NCBI RefSeq assembly: GCF_009877425.1
Contig: NZ_WXEY01000002.1
Location: 200,960-264,959, forward strand
DNA length: 64,000 nt
Source: Heliomicrobium undosum
Lineage (GTDB): Bacteria > Bacillota > Desulfitobacteriia > Heliobacteriales > Heliobacteriaceae
Reading direction: 5' to 3'
Shown here: in pieces, positions 25,716-34,381 of the stretch
Layout: every line of letters begins with the position of its first letter
How positions within the stretch are numbered: the first letter of the stretch is position 1
Program-made: the position numbers and the translations under genes
The notes under the pieces: generated by a model
Database searches by the model: none
What the model was told of the DNA's origin: nothing
What the model saw: the letters and a program-made list of their open reading frames with translations, nothing else

Positions 25716-27374
25716 TCAGCACCGGATCAAGCAGTGGGAGTCGAGCCACTCGACGGGCGCTTCCAAGAGCGTTTCAATCAGAGAGGAACCGTATTTTAAA
25801 AGATAAGGGAAGATGTTGTAGACCCGTTCCTGTGGGGCGGTCGGCCAGAGGTGTAGTTCCAATTTGCGGAAGTGATTTCGCGTGTCCTGGCAGCGCTGGC
25901 GGTGCCGGTGTTCAACCTTCTGGCGCAAAAAGCGCGCTTGGGCGATGACGCGATCCAAATTCTCTTCGGCGAGTTTTTCCGTCTGCCGATCCCAACGGGC
26001 GATCCGTTCAACTGCCGGCAGGTAGGCCGACCGTACCCGCGATTCAAGTTCCTCGAAGAGCGCTTCGATGCCCAGTTCGTCCTGGGCTGCCAATTCTTCC
26101 TTCAACCGCCCTTCGAGTTCCGCCGGCACGTCGGCGAAGGAAAGGGCGTAGCGCTCAAGCAGTTTGTCGACAAAGCCCTCGATGATTGTAGCGCTAAGCC
26201 GGGGAACGATGGGCGGCATCTCCATGCCCATGGCGCTATAGACATCCCGGTAGGCGGCAAAGTAGGCGATCTCGCCGGGACCGGCCACATAGGCCGCCGT
26301 AGGCAGGAGGCGATCCTGGAGGAGCGGGCGCGTGACCACATTGGCTGAAAACAAGTCGGGCCGACGCCGCGCCAGATCGAGCAGTTCGTCGCGGCTGAAG
26401 GCGATTTCGGCGCCCCGGAGGCGGTAACCTCCGCCGTCATGAACGATGGCCAGCCGGCGGCCTTGATGAAAGTAAAAAAGGTTCGTCTCTTCCGGTCCCT
26501 TTTCGACCTGGGGCGTGTAGCCCAGTTCCCGGATCTGTTCGACGCCCCGGGATAGTCCTTCCCGTAGTGCCACTTCGTTTTCGAGAACACTGGCAAAGAA
26601 GGATGCGCATCCCGGCAGTTGCTTCAGGCCTGGGAGGAGCGGATCGAGGATGACGAGGCCGTAAGGACCCAACAGCCTGTGCAACAGGGCGGCGAAGTGC
26701 TCATGGGGCCCTGCGGGACTGGTCAGCAAACGATGCCAGGTTTCCTCCCATGGCGGCCTATGTTCGCTTTGGGGCAAAAGGGATAAAAAACCTTCGAGGG
26801 TTGCCGCCAGGTCCTCCGGCAGGGTGCGGTGGCCCACGGCAAAGCGGTCCTCTTCTGGGCGGCTGGTCACGGTGACAGGGACGGCTTTTTCCCCCTGAAG
26901 AAGTTCGATATGAGAGATCTCCTCAAAATCATGGTCCTCTGAGGCGACCCAGAAGACTGGGACAACAGGCCGACCGGTTTTTTCCTCCAACCGCTTGGCT
27001 AGGTTGATACAGGTGACGGCTTTGTAGACCGTGTACAGGGGACCAGTAAATAAGCCCGCCTGCTGACCTGTCACCACAGCAAGGCTATCCGCTTCGGCCA
27101 GGCGGCGCGCCTGGTCGGCGGCCCGGTTGAAGGCTCCCTCCAATCCCGCCAGTTCTGCCAACCGGCGTTGATACGCTTCCAGAAGAGCCGATAGTTCCGA
27201 GCGGGGATAGGGGTTTGTTGTGGACGGGTCTGTTACGGCAATTCGGCTGGCCCGGAGCGCCAGAGCCTCTTCATCGGGGAAGGCATAGGGAAAAAGGGAG
27301 ACCACATGGGCCTCCCTTTGGATATAGGCGCCTGCGAGCCCGGAAAAGATGGAACCGGTTCGTTCGAAAGACAA
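25716..27374 (-). CDS. bshC: bacillithiol biosynthesis cysteine-adding enzyme BshC
   Basis: This 552-residue protein is the expected length for BshC, the proposed last enzyme of bacillithiol synthesis, which adds cysteine to GlcN-malate. It shows the family's Rossmann-like segment with VVTGQQAGLFTGPLYT (about 100-115), VPVFWVASEDHDFEEI and a C-terminal coiled coil. Translation probably starts at TTG (27372-27374) after GAAGGG. It lies 16 bases downstream of selD on the same strand and forms the end of a selA-selD-bshC operon. bshA and bshB are not in the window. Confidence 0.93.
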   Translation of the reverse strand: MSFERTGSIFSGLAGAYIQREAHVVSLFPYAFPDEEALALRASRIAVTDPSTTNPYPRSELSALLEAYQRRLAELAGLEGAFNRAADQARRLAEADSLAVVTGQQAGLFTGPLYTVYKAVTCINLAKRLEEKTGRPVVPVFWVASEDHDFEEISHIELLQGEKAVPVTVTSRPEEDRFAVGHRTLPEDLAATLEGFLSLLPQSEHRPPWEETWHRLLTSPAGPHEHFAALLHRLLGPYGLVILDPLLPGLKQLPGCASFFASVLENEVALREGLSRGVEQIRELGYTPQVEKGPEETNLFYFHQGRRLAIVHDGGGYRLRGAEIAFSRDELLDLARRRPDLFSANVVTRPLLQDRLLPTAAYVAGPGEIAYFAAYRDVYSAMGMEMPPIVPRLSATIIEGFVDKLLERYALSFADVPAELEGRLKEELAAQDELGIEALFEELESRVRSAYLPAVERIARWDRQTEKLAEENLDRVIAQARFLRQKVEHRHRQRCQDTRNHFRKLELHLWPTAPQERVYNIFPYLLKYGSSLIETLLEAPVEWLDSHCLIRC

Positions 27375-27390
27375 GGCTGACCCTTCTTTC

Positions 27391-28446
27391 CTATTCCGAC
27401 AGAACAGTGATTGTGCCCGGCGCGTCGCCGGAGACGCTGCCGATGTTACGGGCGCCGGTCACACCGGCTTGATGAAGCGCCGCGATCGCCGCTTCCACCT
27501 CTTTTTCCGGCAGGGAGACGAGCAGGCCTCCGGAGGTGATGGCATCTGCCAGCAGGATACCCGTTTCTGGCGGCAAATCCGCCGCCAGACGAAGCTGCGG
27601 CGAAACAGTGGACAGGTTGCATTTGGAACCGCCGGGGACGTATCCGGCGATGGCGTAGTCGCGGGCTTCGGGGATGATGGGAACCTCGCCGGCGCGGATC
27701 AGGAGGCTGCATCGAGACGCCCGGGCCATCTCCAGGCCGTGGCCGAGGAGACCGAAGCCGGTGATATCGGTGCATCCGCCGACGGAAAAGTCGGAAAGAA
27801 CCTCCGCCGCCGTTTTATTGAGGGTAGTCATCGCTTCGGTGGCCGCCGTTACGGCCTCCGGGGAGGCTTTGCCGTTTTTGATGGCCGTTGAGATGATGCC
27901 GATCCCCAGCGGCTTGGTCAGGATCAACCCGTCACCGGGCCGGGCGCCGCCGTTGGTCCAGACCCGGTCGGGATGGACGACGCCAGTGACGGCGAGACCG
28001 TACTTGGGCTCCTTGTCCTCAATGGAGTGGCCGCCGAGCAAGACGGCGCCGGCTTCGCGCACCTTGTCGGCGCCGCCGCGCAGGATCTCGCCGAGGACCT
28101 TCATGGGCAGCGATTTAGTGGGAAAGGCGACAAGATTGAGGGCCGTCACCGGCCGTCCGCCCATAGCGTACACGTCGGAGAGGGCGTTGGCGGCGGCGAT
28201 TTGCCCGAAGAGATAGGGATCGTCGACGATCGGCGTAAAAAAGTCAACGGTCTGCACGAGCGCCAAATCCGGCGACAGCCGGTATACGCCGGCGTCATCG
28301 CTGTATTCCAAGCCGACGAGCAGGTTGGGGTCGTCTGGTTTTGGAGGTAAGTAGCCCAAGACCTGGGCTAGGTCCGCAGGACCGATTTTGGCTGCTCACC
28401 CAGCCTTGCTGGACATCGCCGTCAGGCGAATCGGATCCAAGGTCAC
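27391..28446 (-). CDS. selD: selenide, water dikinase SelD, selenocysteine-containing
   Basis: SelD makes selenophosphate from selenide and ATP. An in-frame TGA at 28396-28398 (codon 17) falls exactly where the family has its catalytic Cys or Sec, in the context SSKAG-U-AAKIGPADLAQVL. The full protein is therefore 351 residues with one selenocysteine, not the shorter frame that opens after the TGA. A hairpin with GGTCC/GGACC arms lies just 3' of the TGA as a possible bacterial SECIS element. The GTG start at 28444-28446 follows GGGAGGG at six bases. The gene sits between selA and bshC. Confidence 0.95.
28396..28398 (-). other. selD: selenocysteine UGA codon in selD
   Basis: The TGA lies in frame between the GTG start and the rest of SelD, at the catalytic position. 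Downstream bases include a GGTCC-TGC-GGACC hairpin with a short loop, as expected for a bacterial SECIS element inside the coding region. Confidence 0.93.
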
Positions 28447-28518
28447 GGCTATCCCTCCCTTCCTTCGTACTTTGCGAAAAGATACACCGTACATGATAAA
28501 AAAACAGCCGCCCTATTT

Positions 28519-30072
28519 TTAGAAAACAGCCGACACAAGACGGGGCAGCACGGTTGCCTGCGCCGCAGTGACCGTCCGCAGATCCAGCCAGAGTTCTTCC
28601 GACTGCACCCGCCCGAGGACGGGGATCTCGCCGCAGCGCAGGTCCTCCGCCAACTGTCGGGCGCTGGCTCGCGGCGAAACGACAACGGCCCAACTGGGGA
28701 TCTGCAGCTCAGGCAAGGCGCCTCCGCCCACCTGGGCATAGCTTTTTTCCACGCGAACCAGGCTGTCTCCTGCCGGCATTCTCCCTTTTCGGTTGATCGC
28801 TTTCCCATTCGGTTGCACCATTGCCTGCGCAATGAACGAGACAGCCGTGGGGGTCGGAACGGGAGTCGCTGCGGGGGTTGTTGCCGGATCGGGTGCGAAG
28901 GCGGCTTCCAGGGCCGAGCGCAGCGATGCGGCAAGCATTTCCGCCTCTTCACGGATTTCCGCTTCATCACGATGCAGCGCCCGGAGGACGGGAATCTGTT
29001 CTCGGGCCGCTTCTGGTCGCAGGTAGAGATGAAGGGTCGCTTCCAGCGCGGCCAGGGTCAATTTGTCGACACGCAGCGCCCGTGTGAGCGGATGCTTGGC
29101 GATCCGGTCGATCCAGCAGCGCTTGCCGGCGATGATTCCCCCTTGAGGTCCGCCGAGGAGCTTGTCACCGCTGAAGGTGACGACATCTATGCCAGAGCGG
29201 ACCACCTGGGAAACAGTGGGCTCGCCAAAAAAGCATCCGGAACCGTCACCATCCAGCAACGCCCCGCTGCCCAGATCTTCCACAACAGGGACGCCCCGCT
29301 CCTGCCCAAGACGGACTAGGTCCTCTCGCGCTGTCGATTCGGTAAAACCGATGATCCGGTAGTTGCTGGGGTGGACTTTCAACAGAAGCGCCGTCTGATC
29401 AGTAATGGCGCCTGCATAGTCGGAGATCCGGGTCTTGTTTGTCGTGCCCACCTCGACGAGCCGGGCGCCGCTTTGGAGCATCACGTCAGGGATGCGGAAA
29501 GAACCGCCGATCTCGATCATTTCGCCCCGCGAAAGGATGACCTCCCGGTCTCTGGCTAAGGCCGTAAGGACCAAGAGGACCGCAGCGGCGTTATTGTTGA
29601 CGACAAGGGCCGCTTCGGCGCCGGTCAAGTGGCAGAGCAGGTCCCGCACATGGTCATAGCGCTCCCCCCGCTTGCCTGAGGCCAAATCGAGTTCCAGGTT
29701 CGAATAACCCGACGCGGCCCTTTGGATGGCGATCAAGGCCTCGTCGGCCAGGGGCGCGCGGCCGAGGTTCGTATGGAGAATCACGCCGGTGGCGTTGATC
29801 ACTTGCTGGAGACGCGGTCGCTCCTGCGCCTCCAGCAAGGCCAGCGCCGCTCGACTGACGCGTTGCGGCGTGATATCGATCTGTTTGAGCGCTTCAAGTG
29901 ATTTGACCCCCTGGATTTGTTGACGCAGATGATCGAGGGCGGTCTGAATGGCCGCTACCAGTCGCGCTTGTCCAATGGCATCCGATCTTTCCCGAAGTTC
30001 AGGCTGCGCCGCGACAAGATGGACGGCGGGGAGGCGCCGCAAATAGGCGAAGATTCCTGGTTCCTGGTTCAT
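28519..30072 (-). CDS. selA: L-seryl-tRNA(Sec) selenium transferase SelA
   Basis: This PLP enzyme converts Ser-tRNA(Sec) to Sec-tRNA(Sec) using selenophosphate. The 517-residue protein has the N-terminal tRNA-binding domain (about 1-75), INATGVILHTNLGRAPL (92-108) and the PLP lysine in SGDKLLGGPQGG (K304). An insertion at about 392-440 contains a Pro/Thr/Ala-rich stretch not typical of SelA, so the protein is somewhat longer than usual. It precedes selD by 72 bases on the same strand. selB and the tRNA-Sec gene are not visible in the window. Confidence 0.95.
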   Translation of the reverse strand: MNQEPGIFAYLRRLPAVHLVAAQPELRERSDAIGQARLVAAIQTALDHLRQQIQGVKSLEALKQIDITPQRVSRAALALLEAQERPRLQQVINATGVILHTNLGRAPLADEALIAIQRAASGYSNLELDLASGKRGERYDHVRDLLCHLTGAEAALVVNNNAAAVLLVLTALARDREVILSRGEMIEIGGSFRIPDVMLQSGARLVEVGTTNKTRISDYAGAITDQTALLLKVHPSNYRIIGFTESTAREDLVRLGQERGVPVVEDLGSGALLDGDGSGCFFGEPTVSQVVRSGIDVVTFSGDKLLGGPQGGIIAGKRCWIDRIAKHPLTRALRVDKLTLAALEATLHLYLRPEAAREQIPVLRALHRDEAEIREEAEMLAASLRSALEAAFAPDPATTPAATPVPTPTAVSFIAQAMVQPNGKAINRKGRMPAGDSLVRVEKSYAQVGGGALPELQIPSWAVVVSPRASARQLAEDLRCGEIPVLGRVQSEELWLDLRTVTAAQATVLPRLVSAVF

Positions 30073-30087
30073 TGCATCCCTATCCTG

Positions 30088-30315
30088 TCAACTGACGAGT
30101 TCCACATCGATTCGCCTGGCCAGATCTCGCCCGATGGCAATTTCCTGTTTGTTTTTGCGGATGACGATGGGACCGGCGGGGATGATCTCCTGACAAACCA
30201 CCTCAGCGCCCTCGGCGATGCCGAAGCGGATGGCTTGCGCACGGATCCTCTCGTCAGGAAGGGAACGGATGACGACCTGCTGGCCTCTTTTGACCCGGTC
30301 GAGGGAAAGTCGCAT
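30088..30315 (-). CDS. feoA: FeoA-type ferrous iron transport protein
   Basis: This 75-residue protein has the SH3-like fold of FeoA (begins MRLSLDRVKRGQQVVIRSLP; IRFGIAEGAEV), a cytoplasmic partner of the FeoB iron transporter. No feoB is adjacent. It lies just upstream of selA on the same strand, with a 15-base gap, so the two may be co-transcribed. Stand-alone FeoA-domain proteins can have other roles. Confidence 0.8.
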   Translation of the reverse strand: MRLSLDRVKRGQQVVIRSLPDERIRAQAIRFGIAEGAEVVCQEIIPAGPIVIRKNKQEIAIGRDLARRIDVELVS

Positions 30316-30388
30316 GGGATACAGCCCCCTGAATGCAAATGATTGTCAGTCCCATTGTACTCTCCCCTGATCGGCTTGGCAACAGGGT

Positions 30389-30425
30389 AAAAAACCTTCC
30401 CCGCACAGCGGCAGGGAAGGTTTTT
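30389..30425. terminator. terminator between ferredoxin and feoA
   Basis: ACCTTCCC pairs with GGGAAGGT, with A and T runs on both sides. On the minus strand it ends the ferredoxin transcript. Confidence 0.85.
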
Positions 30426-30436
30426 GTACAGAACGT

Positions 30437-30619
30437 TTATTTTTGGTCCCCTTCCGGACGGGGAGCGCCAACGGGGCAGACATCGGCGCAGGCGCCGCAA
30501 TCGATGCAATTGTCGGCATCAATGATGTACTTGTCAGGGCCTTCGCTGATGGCATTCGTCGGGCATTCGGGGGCGCAGGCGCCGCAGTTGACACAGTCGT
30601 CGTTGATGGTATGGGTCAT
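30437..30619 (-). CDS. 2[4Fe-4S] ferredoxin
   Basis: This 60-residue clostridial-type ferredoxin has two CxxCxxCxxxCP cluster motifs (CVNCGACAPECP and CIDCGACADVCP). It is a small soluble electron carrier for low-potential reactions in anaerobes. It is monocistronic, with its own terminator. No dedicated partner enzyme is adjacent. Confidence 0.93.
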   Translation of the reverse strand: MTHTINDDCVNCGACAPECPTNAISEGPDKYIIDADNCIDCGACADVCPVGAPRPEGDQK

Positions 30620-30679
30620 TTAAGGCTCACCTCCATACCATAATTTGTCCAGAGGCGTTCCTTCCCTATACAACCGGTC

Positions 30680-32338
30680 TTACCCCGCCGCGCGACCACC
30701 GCCGGCGCCACCGAGCGGCCGTCCCAACATGGAGAGGATGACCTTCTCCAGTTCTTTGAAGTGTTCCAGCAGGCGGGCATATTCGTGGCGGTCCATTTCC
30801 TCTTCGACCAGTTCACGCAACAGCATGCGCAGTTGCAGATAGGCCCGCTCGGCGGCTTCTGGCGTCACCAGATCGCCGACAGAGGGCAGTACAGAGGTCG
30901 GAGTCACAGCCGCTGCTGCCGCCGGCGCCTCGGCTGGCTGTTCCGCCAGCAGGGGCACTTCCTCCAGCCAAGCGGGGATATGGGTCTTCCAACCCAACTG
31001 TTGCCGGATCAGACCGGAAAAATTTTTCATCGCCTCCGGCTCGCCGTGGGTGATAAAGAGGGTTTTCGGGGGCTTTTGAAAATGCGTTAGCCAGTTGATC
31101 AGGCCGCTCCGGTCGGCATGGCCGGAAAAGCCCGGCACATTGCGGATGTTGGCGCGGACGGTGATCTCCTCGCCATGAATGCGGACCTGCTTTTCCCCCT
31201 CCAGCAACCGCCGTCCCAGGGTGCCTTCCGCCTGGAAGCCGACAAAGAGCACCGTCGTCTCTTTGCGCCAGAGATTATGCTTGAGGTGGTGCTTGATCCG
31301 CCCCGCATCGGCCATCCCCGACCCAGCGATGATGATCGCCCGCCCTGGCAGACTGTTGAGAGCCATAGATTCCTCGGCCCGGCGGGAGTAGTGCAGGTTT
31401 GGCAGGGAAAAGACGCCGTTGTTGGCGGTGAAAAAGCCCTTGGCCTCGTCGTCGAAGTAGTACATATTTTTCATAAAGACTTCGGTGGCGGCGATAGCCA
31501 GGGGGCTGTCGATGTAGATGTCGATGTCTGGGACGAGCTTTTGCTGGAACAATTGGGCCAGTTCATAGAGTAGGTCCTGGGTGCGTTCGATGGCAAAGGA
31601 TGGGATGAGCAGCTTGCCGCCCCGGTCATAGGTCTCCTGGATGACCTCCTGGAGCAGATCCAACCGGGACCGGCTCCGGTCGTGGTCGCGGTCGCCGTAG
31701 GTGGACTCGACGACGATGTAGTCGGCGTCGGTGATGGTCGTCGGCTCGTTGACGATGGGCAGGTTGGTGTTACCCAGGTCACCGGAAAAGACGATCTTGG
31801 CCTCCTTCCCCGCTTCGGTCACCCAGATCTCCAGGGAAGCCGAACCGAGGATATGGCCGGAATCTTGAAAACGCACCCGGATTTCCGGGGTCAACTGGAT
31901 GGTCTCGCGGTAACCGGCAGGCCGGAAGTACTTCATCGTCTCGGCAGCGTCGCGGACGGTATAGATGGGCTGCAGCAATGCTTTTCCCGAACGGGAGGCT
32001 TTGCGGTTTTTCCGCTCCACCTCCATCTCTTGGATGTGGCCTGAATCGGGCAGCATGATGTTACAGAGGTCGATGGTCGGCGTGGTGGCCAGGATCTGGC
32101 CCTTAAAGCCCAGGCGGGCCAGTTTGGGCAGCAACCCTGAGTGGTCTGTATGGGCGTGGGTCAGGCAGACGAAGTCGATCTCAGCCGGGTTGAAGGGAAA
32201 TTCGCCGTAGTTCCGCTCTTTTATCTCCTTGGGGCCCTGGTAGAGTCCGCAATCGACGAGGAGTTTGGTCTTCCCTGTGTCGATGAGGTAGCAGGAACCG
32301 GTGACCGTCTGGGCGGCTCCCAAAAAGCGGAGTTTCAT
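30680..32338 (-). CDS. MBL-fold beta-CASP nuclease (CPSF-like), extended C-terminus
   Basis: The 552-residue protein has the metallo-beta-lactamase motif HAHTDH at 61-66, later metal ligands (SGHILGSASLE, FSGDLGN) and the beta-CASP motifs around GSGMADAGRIKHHL and GFSGHADRSGL. These are features of CPSF-type RNA nucleases found in bacteria. The last ~100 residues add a Pro/Ala-rich linker and a helical tail (REYARLLEHF-type) not part of the common core. It is probably cytoplasmic. The ribonuclease role is inferred from the family. Confidence 0.85.
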   Translation of the reverse strand: MKLRFLGAAQTVTGSCYLIDTGKTKLLVDCGLYQGPKEIKERNYGEFPFNPAEIDFVCLTHAHTDHSGLLPKLARLGFKGQILATTPTIDLCNIMLPDSGHIQEMEVERKNRKASRSGKALLQPIYTVRDAAETMKYFRPAGYRETIQLTPEIRVRFQDSGHILGSASLEIWVTEAGKEAKIVFSGDLGNTNLPIVNEPTTITDADYIVVESTYGDRDHDRSRSRLDLLQEVIQETYDRGGKLLIPSFAIERTQDLLYELAQLFQQKLVPDIDIYIDSPLAIAATEVFMKNMYYFDDEAKGFFTANNGVFSLPNLHYSRRAEESMALNSLPGRAIIIAGSGMADAGRIKHHLKHNLWRKETTVLFVGFQAEGTLGRRLLEGEKQVRIHGEEITVRANIRNVPGFSGHADRSGLINWLTHFQKPPKTLFITHGEPEAMKNFSGLIRQQLGWKTHIPAWLEEVPLLAEQPAEAPAAAAAVTPTSVLPSVGDLVTPEAAERAYLQLRMLLRELVEEEMDRHEYARLLEHFKELEKVILSMLGRPLGGAGGGRAAG

Positions 32339-32352
32339 CAGGCATCTTCCTT

Positions 32353-33540
32353 TCAGGACGCCTGCCGTTTCTTGCAGCGTTGGACAAAAGCCTCGATGCG
32401 GTCCAAGGCGGCCGTGAGATTGGCCATCGATGAGGCGTAGGAGACGCGAATAAACCCTTCCCCGCTGGCGCCGAAGGCGGTGCCGGGCACGACGGCCACC
32501 TTTTCCTCCGCCAGCAGTTGTTCGCAGAAATCATCGCTGGACAGACCGGTGGCGGTGATGCTGGGGAAGGCGTAGAAGGCGCCCCGCGGGTTGAAACAGG
32601 TCAACCCCATCTGGTTGAATCTCGCGACGACGAAACGGCGGCGCTGGTCGTATTGGTTGACCATGCGCGACTTTTCCAGATCCCCGTTGCGCAGCGCTTC
32701 GAGGGCGGCCATCTGGCCCATGATCGGCGCGCAGAGGATGGTATATTGGTGTATTTTCGTCATCTGGGCGACAAAATCCTTGTTCCCACAAACATATCCG
32801 ATACGCCAACCCGTCATAGCGTGTGACTTGGACAGGCCGTTGATCAGCACGGTGCGATCGCGCATCCCGGGCAGGCCGGCAAAGCAGACGTGCTGGCCCT
32901 CATAGGTCAGTTCGGCGTAGATCTCGTCAGCCAGGACGATCAGGTCCCTCTCTTCAGCAAAGCGGGCGATGGCCTCCAGTTCCGGCCGGGTCATGATCGC
33001 GCCTGTCGGATTATTCGGATAACAGAGGATAAGCATCTTGGTGCGCGGCGACACCTTTTTCTCCAGTGCCTCAACGGTCAACTGGAAGTCGTCCTTCACA
33101 TAGGTGGGGACAGCGACGGCCACGCCACCGGCCATGGTGACGGTTGGCGAGTAGGAGACATAGCTCGGCTCGGGGACGAGCACCTCATCGCCGGGGCAAA
33201 GCAGCGTCCGCATGGCCAGGTCGACGGCCTCGGAGGCGCCGACGGTGACCAGAACTTCCGAGAGGGGTTCATAATCGACCCCATAGGAACGCTGGATGAA
33301 GCGGGTAATTTCCTTCCGCAACTCCGGCGTGCCAAAGTTGGACGTGTACATGGTGTAACCCCGTTCGAGGGCGTAAAAACAGGATTCGCGCACATGCCAG
33401 GGGGTGACGAAGTCCGGTTCGCCCACACCAAGGGAGATAACGCCCTTCGTATTGGCCACCAGATCGAAAAAGCGGCGGATCCCCGAGGGCGGCAGTTCAA
33501 GGATTACCGGGTTGATGTAATCATTAAAGGGTTTCATCAC
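32353..33540 (-). CDS. class I/II PLP-dependent aminotransferase
   Basis: This 395-residue fold-type I aminotransferase has YPNNPTG at 174-180 and the PLP lysine K238 in SKSHAMTGWRIG, with the substrate-carboxylate Arg in the FIRVSYASS region near the C-terminus. It belongs to the broad aspartate/alanine/aromatic group that includes Bacillus PatA. Its start overlaps the stop of the upstream Lrp-type regulator by four bases. The pair sits behind a T-box whose specifier is best read as CUG (Leu), so a role in leucine or branched-chain metabolism is suggested but not proved. Confidence 0.88.
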   Translation of the reverse strand: MMKPFNDYINPVILELPPSGIRRFFDLVANTKGVISLGVGEPDFVTPWHVRESCFYALERGYTMYTSNFGTPELRKEITRFIQRSYGVDYEPLSEVLVTVGASEAVDLAMRTLLCPGDEVLVPEPSYVSYSPTVTMAGGVAVAVPTYVKDDFQLTVEALEKKVSPRTKMLILCYPNNPTGAIMTRPELEAIARFAEERDLIVLADEIYAELTYEGQHVCFAGLPGMRDRTVLINGLSKSHAMTGWRIGYVCGNKDFVAQMTKIHQYTILCAPIMGQMAALEALRNGDLEKSRMVNQYDQRRRFVVARFNQMGLTCFNPRGAFYAFPSITATGLSSDDFCEQLLAEEKVAVVPGTAFGASGEGFIRVSYASSMANLTAALDRIEAFVQRCKKRQAS

Positions 33541-34031
33541 GGACTCACCTGCAATCTGTTGTCTTCTGCTTTTTCGTCATAGATGACGCCGTCTTTCTTG
33601 TACCGCTTGAGGACGAAATGGGTCGCCGTCGACTGGACATGCTCCAAAACAGCCAATTTCTGGGCCACAAAAAGGGCTACTTCCTTCATCGTCCGCCCTT
33701 CAATCACGACAGAGAGGTCATAACCGCCGGACATGAGGAAGACGGACCGCACTTCCGGGTAGCGGTAGATGCGCTCAGCCACCTGGTCAAAGCCCAGATC
33801 CCGCTGGGGAACGACCTTCACGTCGATCATGGCGGTGACCGTGTCATCACCCAGTTTTTCCGGGTTGATCAGGGCCGGGTATTTGAGGATGAGGCGTTCA
33901 TCTTCCATCTCGGCGATAGCGGCTTTTACGGCCTCCGCTTCCAGCCCCAACATGAGGGCGATCTGTTCGGGACTCCTCCGGCAGTCTTCCTGGAGGATGT
34001 CAAGGATTTGCTTTTTGGCCCCAGCTTCCAT
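33537..34031 (-). CDS. Lrp/AsnC-family transcriptional regulator
   Basis: This 164-residue protein has an N-terminal winged HTH (about 5-55) and a C-terminal RAM/AsnC effector domain (about 70-145; RYPEVRSVFLMSGGYDLSVVIEG). Such regulators bind amino acids and form octamers on DNA. It is the first gene after the T-box leader and overlaps the aminotransferase by four bases. It probably controls its own operon and related amino-acid genes. Confidence 0.9.
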   Translation of the reverse strand: MEAGAKKQILDILQEDCRRSPEQIALMLGLEAEAVKAAIAEMEDERLILKYPALINPEKLGDDTVTAMIDVKVVPQRDLGFDQVAERIYRYPEVRSVFLMSGGYDLSVVIEGRTMKEVALFVAQKLAVLEHVQSTATHFVLKRYKKDGVIYDEKAEDNRLQVSP

Positions 34032-34060
34032 GGTACGTCACTCCTTTTTTCATTCGACAA

Positions 34061-34320
34061 AAAAAGGCCCTCGTCCACAAAAAGGGACGAAGGCCTGGCC
34101 TCGCGGTACCACCCTGGTTACCGGCAATAATACGCCGGTCCACTCAATTTCCCGATAACGGAGGAAGGCCGGCATCCCCTACCCCACCAGCATATTATGC
34201 CCGGCGGCTCAGGTTGCAGTTCAGGGGTGGCTTTCACCATTTCCGCCAGCCCGGCTTCCACCAACCCCGGTTCGCTGTCTGTGCGGATGAGACGGTTACT
34301 CTTCCCCATCATTACCATTA
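34061..34320 (-). ncRNA. T-box leader, probably tRNA-Leu responsive
   Basis: Reading leftward, the leader has a stem I region with AGTA-type specifier-loop bases and GAA-CTG as the likely specifier. The hallmark T-box AGGGTGGTACCGCG (34102-34115) follows. A terminator with arms GGCC-TCGTCC/GGACGA-GGCC and a T run ends at 34061. The UGGU bulge pairs with an A discriminator, which fits tRNA-Leu and argues against the alternative TGC (Cys) reading. It controls the Lrp-aminotransferase operon: uncharged tRNA favours read-through. Confidence 0.85.
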
Positions 34321-34345
34321 GAACTGTTATTCCAAATGTATTCGT

Positions 34346-34374
34346 ATTTTACACCGTTCTGGCGACAGGGTCAA
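34346..34374 (-). promoter_or_regulatory. sigma-A promoter of the T-box operon
   Basis: On the minus strand TTGACC (34369-34374), a 17-base spacer and TAAAAT (34346-34351) lie about 30 bases before the T-box stem I. Confidence 0.75.
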
Positions 34375-34381
34375 GAAAAAA

